Source of the DNA: Bacillota bacterium
GTDB lineage: Bacteria; Bacillota; Clostridia; Lachnospirales; Lachnospiraceae
Assembly (NCBI GenBank): GCA_023421075.1
Contig: JAEZUM010000075.1
Coordinates: 1-30,945 of the forward strand
Reading direction: 5' to 3'
DNA: 30,945 nt
Shown: piece after piece, positions 23,104-30,821 of the stretch
Position numbering within the stretch: position 1 is the first letter of the stretch
Layout: each line of letters begins with the position of its first letter
Program-made: the position numbers and the translations under genes
The notes under the pieces: generated by a model
Told to the model about the DNA's origin: nothing
The model's database searches: none
Seen by the model: the letters and a program-made list of their open reading frames with translations, nothing else

Positions 23104-24249
23104 CTAACTGTTTTTATATTGTTGTGAAAAAAGAACTGCTCCTATCAAAAAGGATAATATGATAAATAATGATAGGATTATAATATTCGGATATATGTTA
23201 GCAAGGGGATTCGCTTGTATCCTGCGCAGCGCATCCATAAACCAAAACTGAGGCAGTACTCTGGCCATCTTTTGCAGGGAATCCGGAGCCATATCCAGAG
23301 GAAAATAGGCACCTCCAAGGATACAACCGATGGTTGAAAACCCGATGATGATTGCAGTCACTGCATTCCTTGATTTTGTCGCCAAGGATACCAGCAGAGA
23401 AAAACAAACGGTAAACAGGGAGAACAACATTAGCAGAAAGAATACTACTCCGATGGGGACTCCAATCTGTATATCCTTAACATAAATAAACAAAACAAAC
23501 AATCCTACCATGATAATCGATAAAACCAAACCAAAGAATCCGGATCCGATGATATATTGGACCGGTTTCACCGGGGTTGCCTGGATGCGATTAAATACTC
23601 CTTTTAATCGATCCTCTACGATCATGAAGCCTAAAATGACACTGATGGTAAAGATAAACATAAGGAAGAAGCCCACTGAATTGATAAAGCCGCTTTCTCC
23701 GAACATTTCCGCCTGATTTATCGTAGCCGCTGCAGTTTGTGTCAGAGTGATATCCTCCTTTTGATACTCAAGAAGAAGCTGATCAAAGCTCTGTGCATTA
23801 CCACCTGCACCGGCAGCCAGGACCCGTATGCTATCTATATAACTGTTAATATACGCTTCGACAAAGGCAGCATTTTCATAATCCTCCATGGAGGTAATAG
23901 TAATCTCCGGTGTGCCCTCCGCCAGGATTGTCTCTAGAAAATCGTCCGGTATTTCTATTATAACGGATATATCTTTATCAAGCAACTCAGTAGCAAATGC
24001 ATCGTAGGAATTATTTTCAAGCAGCAGATACTCCAGCTCTTCCTTCATATATCTCTTAAAATCCATTGACAAGGTACTGTTATCATAGTCCAGAACGCCG
24101 ACACTTACCTTAGCGATTGTCGCATCTGCCACCAGATTTCCCATGGAATATAGAAGAAGGGAAAGCATCGCCGCACCGACGACAGAAAGTATCACGGTAT
24201 AATAGTATCTCTTCAAATTCAGTTTTATTATAATCAGTATGTTCTTCAT
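23104..24249 (-). CDS. ABC-2 type exporter permease (second subunit)
   Basis: This 381-residue protein has the YhgE/Pip-less ABC-2 layout: TM1 near 14-35, a large extracytoplasmic domain (about 40-190) and five membrane segments (about 190-380), with the family pattern LKGVFNRIQATPVKPVQYI between helices. The start overlaps the stop of the first permease as ATGA (24246-24249). It probably forms a heterodimer with that permease, powered by the ATPase at 26335-25388, to export a drug, lipid or peptide. Substrate is not evident. Confidence 0.88.
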   Translation of the reverse strand: MKNILIIIKLNLKRYYYTVILSVVGAAMLSLLLYSMGNLVADATIAKVSVGVLDYDNSTLSMDFKRYMKEELEYLLLENNSYDAFATELLDKDISVIIEIPDDFLETILAEGTPEITITSMEDYENAAFVEAYINSYIDSIRVLAAGAGGNAQSFDQLLLEYQKEDITLTQTAAATINQAEMFGESGFINSVGFFLMFIFTISVILGFMIVEDRLKGVFNRIQATPVKPVQYIIGSGFFGLVLSIIMVGLFVLFIYVKDIQIGVPIGVVFFLLMLFSLFTVCFSLLVSLATKSRNAVTAIIIGFSTIGCILGGAYFPLDMAPDSLQKMARVLPQFWFMDALRRIQANPLANIYPNIIILSLFIILSFLIGAVLFSQQYKNS

Positions 24250-25352
24250 CGTTCCTCCTCCTTACGGCTGAATAGGAATGCACCAACCATAAGTGCAGCT
24301 ATCGTCGTTATAACACATCCCAGTATCACCTTATTTGCCAGCTGGAAACGTCCAAAGATGGCAACATCAAAGGCAGCCTGCTGGAAGATATAATTAGGCA
24401 TGATATTGGTTATCCCTTTAATATCAATCTCCTTCGAATAGGTTCCACCGAAGAACATCATAATCCATACCACCGGCATGATGACGATAAACGGTGATAT
24501 CTTAAAAAGAAGCCCTACGATGGTACCCAGAGAAACCATGCAGAAGGTAATCACAAAAAACAACAGAAATAGATACAAGTTACTGGCAAGAGTAGCACCA
24601 TAGCTAGCCTTGAAGACAACTACGCTGATTGACATAATGATAAATATCTGTAACATTGCTTGCGGTGCCATCCCACAGACCTTCTGTAGGAACATGGATA
24701 TTCTGTTTTGCGGTGCAATAATCAGACGATTGATCGTCCGGTTCTGTCTCTCCCCTAAAAAAGCATTTGCACCCACCAGCATACTCATAAAGGCGATCAT
24801 AACCACCATTGATACCGCATAATAGTCGATCATGGAGCGTTCTACCCCAAGATTCTTCTCTACCGTATAATCCGTACTCACCGACTGAAACCCCATAAGC
24901 TTTTCCGGAGCCTGCTTATATACTGCTGTGAAGGTTCGATTGTTCTGAATAAATCCGTTCAGAATTGCCTGAACCGTTCTGTTCTTCACACGGTCCGTAC
25001 CTTCATATACCTGTATCGTAAGAGGTTCCGCCGTAAATCTTACCGCTGCTGTGATTTCATCCTGGGCTGCCGCTTGCTTTGCATCCTCAAAATCGGTCAC
25101 CTGATGAAAGGTTATCGTGGCGTCATTATTGATCGCAGTGATAAATCGTTCAATTGCAGCGGCTTGATAGGGGTCCTGTGTGTCCATCTGATACTCAATC
25201 TGAAGCTTGCCGATGGCACTCTCCGCAATATCTGACTCATCCAGCAGATTTCCCAATAGAAATACCAGCACGGCCGGAAAAAGAATAAAGAAAAACAGGT
25301 AAGATTTTTCTCGGATAAATTCCTTCGTTTCTTTGATAATTATATTAAACAT
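24246..25352 (-). CDS. ABC-2 type exporter permease (first subunit)
   Basis: This 368-residue protein starts with a cytoplasmic ETKEFIREKSYLFFF element leading into TM1 (about 19-36). An extracytoplasmic domain (about 40-175) and five further membrane segments (about 178-362) follow. The cytoplasmic loop after TM2, LGERQNRTINRLIIAPQNRI, is typical of YhaP/ABC2_membrane_3 proteins. It lies 35 bp after the ATPase gene and is translationally coupled to the second permease. The two permeases are alike in plan but clearly diverged, which suggests a heterodimeric channel. Confidence 0.88.
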   Translation of the reverse strand: MFNIIIKETKEFIREKSYLFFFILFPAVLVFLLGNLLDESDIAESAIGKLQIEYQMDTQDPYQAAAIERFITAINNDATITFHQVTDFEDAKQAAAQDEITAAVRFTAEPLTIQVYEGTDRVKNRTVQAILNGFIQNNRTFTAVYKQAPEKLMGFQSVSTDYTVEKNLGVERSMIDYYAVSMVVMIAFMSMLVGANAFLGERQNRTINRLIIAPQNRISMFLQKVCGMAPQAMLQIFIIMSISVVVFKASYGATLASNLYLFLLFFVITFCMVSLGTIVGLLFKISPFIVIMPVVWIMMFFGGTYSKEIDIKGITNIMPNYIFQQAAFDVAIFGRFQLANKVILGCVITTIAALMVGAFLFSRKEEER

Positions 25353-25387
25353 TTGATCCCTCCACTTGTTCTGAACTAGATTTCGAA

Positions 25388-26335
25388 TTATCGCATTTCA
25401 TGTCCGGTCAGGGTTAAGAACATGGTATCCAGGTTCGGCACTTCCGTCTTGATATTAAAAATCGGTAATCCGAAGGCCAGAAACTGTTCCATAATTCGAG
25501 TGATACTGTTTTGTTCTATGGAAACATCAATGCGCACTGTATTTTCCTCTGTGGCAATTGCTTTTACATAGGGCATCGTTTTAAGCTTCTTTTTAATATC
25601 TGTCTCAAAAGAGGCTTCACTAAGCTTCGTTTCAATATAAATGGATTGGACATCGGTAACTAGGGATACCAGTTCTGCCTTTGTGCCGCAAGCAATCATC
25701 TGCCCTTTATCAATTATAGCAATTCGATCGCAGATCTCTTCCACCTCATTCATGTAGTGTGAGGTATAGATTACGGTTGTTCCTCTGTCTCTCAGAGTAC
25801 GGATGGAACCAAGAATATGCTCACGGGACTGAGCATCCACACCCACCGTAGGTTCATCCATGACGATCAGCTCCGGTTCGTGGGCAATCCCACAGGCGAT
25901 ATTCAATCTGCGCTTCATGCCACCGGACATCTGCTTGGGTTTCATATTCTGCCGATCCGATAAACCAACAAACTCCAGTGCTTCCTTGGCTGCACTTGTC
26001 AATGCCTTTCCTTTCAGTCCATAAAGGGAAGCAAAGAATTTTACATTCTCCAGTGCTGAGAGATGGTCATAAACCGCAATATCCTGAGGAACCATTCCGA
26101 TCAGCTTCTTAATCTTCATCTTATCCTTACGAATATCATAGCCACTTATCTCGATATCCCCCTTATTCATATCCGATAAGGTTGTAATAACACTGAGTGT
26201 GGTTGATTTTCCTGCTCCATTTGGCCCAAGCAGACCAAAGATTTCATTCTTGTGTACGTCAAAGCTCAAATTATCGACTGCGGTAAGCTCTCCGTATTTC
26301 TTCGTAAGATTTTTAACCGATACGCACTGTGACAT
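25388..26335 (-). CDS. ABC-2 exporter ATP-binding protein
   Basis: This 315-residue ATPase has Walker A GPNGAGKST at 37-45, a Q loop at VPQD (82-85), the signature MSGGM at 136-140 (a common variant of LSGGQ), Walker B LIVMDEP at 156-162 and the switch H193. A C-terminal extension of about 90 residues after the nucleotide-binding domain is typical of drug-export (DrrA-like) ATPases. It heads the five-gene operon with two permeases, a DesK-type kinase and a NarL-type regulator. Its upstream region, shared with divergent tyrS, holds several dyads. Confidence 0.93.
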   Translation of the reverse strand: MSQCVSVKNLTKKYGELTAVDNLSFDVHKNEIFGLLGPNGAGKSTTLSVITTLSDMNKGDIEISGYDIRKDKMKIKKLIGMVPQDIAVYDHLSALENVKFFASLYGLKGKALTSAAKEALEFVGLSDRQNMKPKQMSGGMKRRLNIACGIAHEPELIVMDEPTVGVDAQSREHILGSIRTLRDRGTTVIYTSHYMNEVEEICDRIAIIDKGQMIACGTKAELVSLVTDVQSIYIETKLSEASFETDIKKKLKTMPYVKAIATEENTVRIDVSIEQNSITRIMEQFLAFGLPIFNIKTEVPNLDTMFLTLTGHEMR

Positions 26336-26370
26336 TCTAAATCCTCCTACTTATTCCTTCTACTATTGTT

Positions 26371-26451
26371 AATCCGGTCTTCGTACCCCCTAACCGGAGT
26401 TCTCAGTCATAGCATACTCCGGATAGCACCATTTCGGAAGTGACTCCGGTT
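26371..26451 (-). promoter_or_regulatory. Leader with mutually exclusive pairings upstream of the exporter operon
   Basis: Positions 26392-26400 (AACCGGAGT on plus) can pair with 26443-26451 (9 bp) or, through 7 bp, with 26416-26422. Its CCGGA core can instead pair with TCCGGT at 26373-26378. The four related segments make alternative stems in the leader between the probable promoter region and the ATPase start. There is no clear T tract. Attenuator-like control or repeated binding sites are both possible. Confidence 0.45.
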
Positions 26452-26461
26452 ACAAACCTAA

Positions 26462-26493
26462 TATGACATTTGTCATGTCTTTTACATGACAAA
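26462..26493. promoter_or_regulatory. Overlapping dyads, candidate regulator-binding sites in the exporter/tyrS intergenic region
   Basis: TATGACA-TT-TGTCATG (26462-26477) has two inverted heptamers two bases apart. A second perfect 10-bp dyad, TTTGTCATGT 26469-26478 with ACATGACAAA 26484-26493, overlaps it, giving three ATGACA half-sites. The 7-2-7 geometry is that used by NarL-type regulators, and such a regulator is encoded in the operon. The gap 26336-26626 also contains the tyrS promoter and the leader dyads. Confidence 0.5.
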
Positions 26494-26523
26494 AGAAAAC
26501 TTCAGAATGCATATTAACTTTTG

Positions 26524-26552
26524 TTGAAAAATAAAGGGTAATCATTTATAAT
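26524..26552 (+). promoter_or_regulatory. Sigma-A promoter of tyrS
   Basis: TTGAAA (26524-26529), a 17-bp spacer and TATAAT (26547-26552). A perfect dyad, GTCTTTAGTTAAAGAC (26553-26568), follows the -10 immediately and may be an operator. The leader of about 68 nt is too short for a T-box. Confidence 0.8.
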
Positions 26553-26626
26553 GTCTTTAGTTAAAGACTGACAAGATAAAGCATTCTAATATAGAAAGCA
26601 CTTGTAAGAATTAAGGAGGAAAACAG

Positions 26627-27859
26627 ATGTCTACCAATGTTTATGACATACTACAGGAACGTGGGTTTATCGAACAATGTACCCATGAGGACGAAGTAAA
26701 GGAATTATTAGGAAAGGAATCCGTGACCTTTTATATAGGCTTTGATGCAACTGCAGACAGCTTAACGGCGGGACATTTTCTTACCGTAATGGCAATGATG
26801 CATATGCAGCGTGCCGGACACAAGCCCATCGCTCTCTTAGGCGGCGGTACCACGATGATTGGTGACCCTACCGGCAAATCAGATATGAGAACTCTGATGA
26901 CCGTAGAAACCATCCAGCACAATGCAGATTGCTTCCAGAAGCAGCTCTCCAAATTTATCGACTTTGAGAATGGTAATGCGATTATTGCAAATAATGCTGA
27001 TTGGTTGTTGGATTTAAATTATGTTGAGTTTTTACGAGAAATCGGTATTCATTTCTCAGTAAATAAGATGCTGACAGCAGATTGCTACAAGCAGCGTATG
27101 GAAAAGGGTCTTACCTTCTTCGAATTCAACTATATGCTGATGCAGTCCTATGACTTCTGGAAGCTGAATAAATTATACGGCTGCTCTCTTCAGCTTGGTG
27201 GTAATGATCAATGGTCCAACATCCTTGGCGGTGTCGATTTGATCCGTCGTAAGGAACAAAAGCCTGCTTTTGGCTTAACCTTTAAGCTGTTAACCACCAG
27301 CGAGGGCATCAAGATGGGTAAGACCATGAAGGGTGCTGTATGGTTGGATCCGAATAAGACGACTCCTTACGAATTCTATCAGTACTGGAGAAATATCGAG
27401 GATGTTAAGGTTGAGGAATGCTTAGGCTTATTAACCTTCCTTCCGATGGACGAGGTTAGAAGACTCGGTGCGCTTAAGGATGCTGAAATCAATCATGCAA
27501 AGGAAGTTCTTGCCTTTGAGATCACCAAGATTGTACATGGCGAAGAAGAAGCTGCTAAGGCTCAGGAAGCTGCCAGAGCTTTATTTGGCGGTGGCATGAA
27601 ATCAGAGGACATTCCTACTACCACTTATCCTGCAGCAAAATTTGCAGAGGGAATCGATCTGATTACAATGATGTGCGATGCAAAGCTTGCTACCTCCCGC
27701 TCCGATGCCAGACGTAATATCGAGCAAGGCGGTGTTACCGTAAATGATGTTAAGGTTACTGACTTTGCTATCGTCTATACTGATAAGGATTTTGACGCGG
27801 ATGGTGCTCTGTTGGTTCGTAAGGGCAAGAAGGCGTTCCATCGTTTTATGGCCAGCTAG
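26627..27859 (+). CDS. tyrS: Tyrosyl-tRNA synthetase
   Basis: This 410-residue class I synthetase charges tRNA(Tyr) in the cytoplasm. Residues 34-50 hold FYIGFDATADSLTAGH, where the HIGH motif reads TAGH; GDPTGKSDMR is at 79-87; the tyrosine-binding region includes QLGGNDQWSN (188-197); KMSKS reads KMGKT at 228-232, near the KFGKT usual in this enzyme. A C-terminal S4 RNA-binding domain (about 340-408) contains TSRSDARRNIEQGGVTVN. AAGGAGG precedes the ATG at a good distance. The first histidine of HIGH is replaced by threonine (T47), an unusual feature noted as a finding. No T-box leader is present. Confidence 0.96.
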   Translation: MSTNVYDILQERGFIEQCTHEDEVKELLGKESVTFYIGFDATADSLTAGHFLTVMAMMHMQRAGHKPIALLGGGTTMIGDPTGKSDMRTLMTVETIQHNADCFQKQLSKFIDFENGNAIIANNADWLLDLNYVEFLREIGIHFSVNKMLTADCYKQRMEKGLTFFEFNYMLMQSYDFWKLNKLYGCSLQLGGNDQWSNILGGVDLIRRKEQKPAFGLTFKLLTTSEGIKMGKTMKGAVWLDPNKTTPYEFYQYWRNIEDVKVEECLGLLTFLPMDEVRRLGALKDAEINHAKEVLAFEITKIVHGEEEAAKAQEAARALFGGGMKSEDIPTTTYPAAKFAEGIDLITMMCDAKLATSRSDARRNIEQGGVTVNDVKVTDFAIVYTDKDFDADGALLVRKGKKAFHRFMAS

Positions 27860-27919
27860 TGTCGAAGAACGTTAAAGATTTATACACTTCTATAGAATAA
27901 AAAATGGGGAGTTGAGATT

Positions 27920-28873
27920 ATGCCTTGGTGTCCGAATTGTAATGCTGAGTATCAGGATGGTTATACAGAATGCTCAGACTGTGGTGTAGCATTGGTAGAA
28001 AATTTAGAGGAGGAAGCTGTTGAACTAGTACCGTTCTTACAGGCGGAAGATAAAAAAATAGCAGAAAAGCTTGCCAGTTATTTTAAATATTCAAATTTAC
28101 CCTCTGAGGTATCCTACAGTGAGGAGCATGAGGTTTACATCGTCAGTGTCCCTCCCAAGATGGAGAAGGAGGCAAGAAAGCTATATCAAGCCTTCTACTT
28201 TGTAGAACGAGAAAATATTGCAAATAAAAACTATAAGAATAACGATGCGGATAATTCGGAGGAAGAAGCTGATACTGATGCGGTTGAACTCGAGAGCATC
28301 GATTCCGATACCCCGGATCCTATGGTAGAAACACTTGTGGACGAATATGTACCCGGACACGCGGATCAAGATCAATCAGAGGATTACTACGACACTACTG
28401 AGGAAGAGGAAGAAGATGTTGATAAGGGTGCTTATGTCTTTAAAGAAGATCGTTATAAGGATCTGGCAGGTACGGTAGGAATTTTCCTCTTCTTCGGTGT
28501 AGCAGGCTTAGTTTTTGTAGTACTCAACATGGCAGGTATCTTATCCTTACTGAACGGTTGGATCCCAAACACCGTTATGGGTGCTATGTTTATCGGTTTT
28601 CTCTATGTAGCCCTTAGTACAAAACAGAGAGCGAATAAAATACGCGAGGAAATCGCGGTCGAGAATAAGCTGACCGAAGAAATTAATTGCTGGATGAAGG
28701 ATAATGTAACGAAAGAGTATTTAGAATCCATTTACAATAAGGATTTATCCGAGGAATTGAATTATATCAAAATGACCGATACGATTAAGGAACAGCTGAC
28801 GAAAGAATTCGGTAATCAAAACCTCTCCTATCTGGATCGCCTCGTTGAAGAATATTATAATAATAATTTCTAA
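27920..28873 (+). CDS. Zinc-ribbon protein with acidic linker and two membrane segments
   Basis: This 317-residue protein of unknown function begins with a zinc ribbon (C4, C7, C18, C21 in WCPNC...CSDC). A small alpha/beta segment resembling DUF2007 signal-transducing domains is at about 36-95. A strongly acidic low-complexity stretch (about 108-170) follows, then two membrane segments (about 184-203 and 214-234) and a charged helical tail to 317. No signal peptide, so ribbon and tail both face the cytoplasm. It lies 60 bp after tyrS with GGGGAG upstream of the ATG, and may be cotranscribed. A strong terminator follows. Confidence 0.8.
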   Translation: MPWCPNCNAEYQDGYTECSDCGVALVENLEEEAVELVPFLQAEDKKIAEKLASYFKYSNLPSEVSYSEEHEVYIVSVPPKMEKEARKLYQAFYFVERENIANKNYKNNDADNSEEEADTDAVELESIDSDTPDPMVETLVDEYVPGHADQDQSEDYYDTTEEEEEDVDKGAYVFKEDRYKDLAGTVGIFLFFGVAGLVFVVLNMAGILSLLNGWIPNTVMGAMFIGFLYVALSTKQRANKIREEIAVENKLTEEINCWMKDNVTKEYLESIYNKDLSEELNYIKMTDTIKEQLTKEFGNQNLSYLDRLVEEYYNNNF

Positions 28874-28976
28874 ATCGAAAAAGAATTAGAAAGAAGCATA
28901 TTCGAAATGTATGCTTGGCAATTCAAAAATATCAGCTTAGCAGATACTTTCTGAGGCATGTATTAAAAGCAAGATT

Positions 28977-29023
28977 AAGGAGAAGTTCGTGAGTGACTGT
29001 GGTCATTCCTGACTTCTCCTTTT
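28977..29023 (+). terminator. Rho-independent terminator after the tyrS - zinc-ribbon unit
   Basis: AAGGAGAAGT (28977-28986) pairs with ACTTCTCCTT (29012-29021). An inner GAGTGAC/GTCATTC stem with one G-U pair stacks on it, and TTTT follows. A smaller 7-bp hairpin, AAGCATA 28894-28900 with TATGCTT 28910-28916, lies nearer the stop codon. Confidence 0.85.
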
Positions 29024-29116
29024 CCTAATTACTCGGTAGTTTTCATTCTTAATATATCTTGAAAATCACTTCAGTTCCATCTCCCATACTTCCATTTAAA
29101 TAAATTATCCATTCAA

Positions 29117-29148
29117 TTGTCAACTCTTGTACCTCGTATGGTTGACAA
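29117..29148. promoter_or_regulatory. BirA biotin operator (bio box)
   Basis: TTGTCAAC (29117-29124), 16 bp, GTTGACAA (29141-29148): a perfect inverted repeat matching the TTGTnAAC-N15/16-GTTnACAA pattern known for BirA repressors. Its right half contains the -35 box of the birA promoter. Confidence 0.92.
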
Positions 29149-29169
29149 TGTATCTTTCTATGGTATACT
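29142..29169 (+). promoter_or_regulatory. birA-bioY promoter, overlapped by the biotin operator
   Basis: TTGACA (29142-29147), a 16-bp spacer and TATACT (29164-29169). BirA bound to the operator would cover the -35. A further dyad, CTTATCA 29168-29174 with TGATAAG 29184-29190, overlaps the start region. Confidence 0.85.
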
Positions 29170-29200
29170 TATCACATCATATATGATAAGGACGATACCT

Positions 29201-30190
29201 ATGGAATTAAAGCATCAGGTTCTTCAGATTTTGGAAGAAAACCGTGGAAACTCAGTGAATGGCGCAAAGCTTGCAAATGAGCTGTTTGTTACCCGTAGTG
29301 CTGTCTGGAAGGCAATCAAAGCCTTACAGAAGGAAGGCTATCACATTACAGCAGTGACAAATAAAGGCTATTGCCTTCAATCTCACAATGATATTGTTTC
29401 AACCGAAAGCATCCGCCCCTATTTAAGTGGTGATGCAAAGAATTTTCAACTCGAGGTTCGTCAGAAGGTAACCTCAACCAATACTCTTGCTAAGGAAATG
29501 GCGGCACAAGGAGCTGCTGAAGGAACTGTACTGATTGCCCTGGAACAGACGGAAGGGCGAGGACGTATGGGTCGATCCTTCTATTCCCCTCAGTCCTCCG
29601 GAATCTATTTTTCCATTCTTCTTCGACCAAACCTTAAGTTGGAGGATTCGCTCTTGATTACGACTGCTACTGCAGTTGCTGTCTCGCAGGCGATCGAAAC
29701 GGTCGCAGGCGTTCAAGCCGGTATCAAATGGGTCAACGATATTTATCTGGGCGAAAAAAAGGTGTGTGGAATACTGACCGAAGCATCCTTGAATTTTGAG
29801 AGCGGAAGTCTTGAATATGCCATAGTAGGAATTGGAATTAATATCGATACCAACGACTTCCCGGAGGAGATCCGTCAAGTCGCCGGATCGCTGTTTGGTG
29901 AGAAGCCGACTGGAACTCCGATCACTTCCATTCTGGTTGCAGAGGTACTTAACAATCTCTCGAACTGTATGAATACCTTAACCGACAAGATTTATCTTGA
30001 CGAATACCGTAGGCGCTCCTTTTTAATCGGCAAGGATATTCTCGTACTAAAGGGTAAGGATACCTTTTACGCCAAGGCAATTGATATTGATGACAAAGCC
30101 AGACTTGTTGTGGAATATGAGGATAAGACCAGAGAGGCTCTCAATTCCGGTGAGGTAAGTGTACGAATGAACAATAGCACGAACTGTTAA
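29201..30190 (+). CDS. birA: Bifunctional biotin ligase / biotin operon repressor
   Basis: This 329-residue BirA has an N-terminal winged helix (1-60, with LFVTRSAVWKAIKALQKEGY). The central ligase domain includes TSTN (91-94), the biotinyl-AMP loop GRGRMGR at 119-125 (usually GRGRRGR) and KWVND at 176-180. A small C-terminal SH3-like domain follows (about 275-325). It makes biotinyl-AMP, biotinylates carboxylase carrier domains and, when loaded, dimerises on the operator. I chose the ATG at 29201 after AAGGA; a frame opening at 29117 would start inside the operator upstream of the promoter. It is followed 46 bp later by bioY and is probably autoregulated. Confidence 0.95.
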   Translation: MELKHQVLQILEENRGNSVNGAKLANELFVTRSAVWKAIKALQKEGYHITAVTNKGYCLQSHNDIVSTESIRPYLSGDAKNFQLEVRQKVTSTNTLAKEMAAQGAAEGTVLIALEQTEGRGRMGRSFYSPQSSGIYFSILLRPNLKLEDSLLITTATAVAVSQAIETVAGVQAGIKWVNDIYLGEKKVCGILTEASLNFESGSLEYAIVGIGINIDTNDFPEEIRQVAGSLFGEKPTGTPITSILVAEVLNNLSNCMNTLTDKIYLDEYRRRSFLIGKDILVLKGKDTFYAKAIDIDDKARLVVEYEDKTREALNSGEVSVRMNNSTNC

Positions 30191-30236
30191 CACGCTTCGA
30201 GCTCCATTAAAAAGACTGAAAGGAAATTAACACAGC

Positions 30237-30803
30237 ATGAATCAATCCAATACAATCAATAAAACTCAGAGAATCAGTACCAGAGATCTGGTTCTGACCG
30301 GTATGTTTACTGCTATCCTTTGTGTAATGGCACAGATAGCAATCCCGATCCAACCGATCCCCTTTACCCTCTCCCTGTTTGCACTTTTCCTCATCGGTGC
30401 ACTGCTGCAACCCCGCTATGCATTCCTCGCCGCCTTGGTATATCTCCTCTTAGGCGCCTTCGGAGTTCCGGTATTTGCAGGCTTAAAGGGAGGACTGGCA
30501 CATCTGACCGGTCCCACGGGTGGTTATCTGATGGCCTACCCTCTGATGACCCTCATTACGGCAATATTCGGTCAGCTCGGTAATAAAAAACACAGAATAA
30601 TTGCACTGAGCTCTGGTATGACCATTTCTTTATTCCTCTGTTATCTGATCGGAACCTTATGGTTTACCCATATCACCGGTAAGACACTCTATGTTGCTTT
30701 AACCTTATGTGTCTTTCCTTTCATTCCCTTTGATATCGTTAAGATTGTACTGGCGATCTCGGTCAGTCTGCTCATCCGAAAGGCTTTGATTAAACAACAA
30801 TAA
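30237..30803 (+). CDS. bioY: Biotin transporter BioY (ECF substrate-specific subunit)
   Basis: This 188-residue membrane protein has about six hydrophobic segments and BioY landmarks: RDLVLTGMFTAILCVMAQIA, IPIQPIPFTLSLFALFL, the GLLLGAFGVPVFAG-like stretch, GGLAHLTGPTGGYLMAYP and a final PFIPFDIVKIVLA. It binds biotin in the membrane and works alone or with ECF energising subunits (EcfAA'T) encoded elsewhere. AAAGGA precedes the ATG. It is in one unit with birA, and so under biotin control. Its stop lies about 20 bp from the 3' end of a group II intron on the opposite strand, so any native terminator may be displaced. Confidence 0.95.
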   Translation: MNQSNTINKTQRISTRDLVLTGMFTAILCVMAQIAIPIQPIPFTLSLFALFLIGALLQPRYAFLAALVYLLLGAFGVPVFAGLKGGLAHLTGPTGGYLMAYPLMTLITAIFGQLGNKKHRIIALSSGMTISLFLCYLIGTLWFTHITGKTLYVALTLCVFPFIPFDIVKIVLAISVSLLIRKALIKQQ

Positions 30804-30821
30804 ACATAATATAATCTGAAT

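Noticed and set aside
26553..26568. 5'-terminal mRNA hairpin protecting transcripts from decay
   Set aside because: The predicted starts for tyrS, rng and birA fall inside or after the first arm, so the full hairpins would not be in the RNA.
26553..26626. T-box leader for tyrS
   Set aside because: The leader is only about 68 nt, with no T-box sequence or specifier stem.
29117..29200. Longer N-terminus for BirA
   Set aside because: It would begin in the biotin operator, upstream of the promoter; the winged helix starts properly at 29201.
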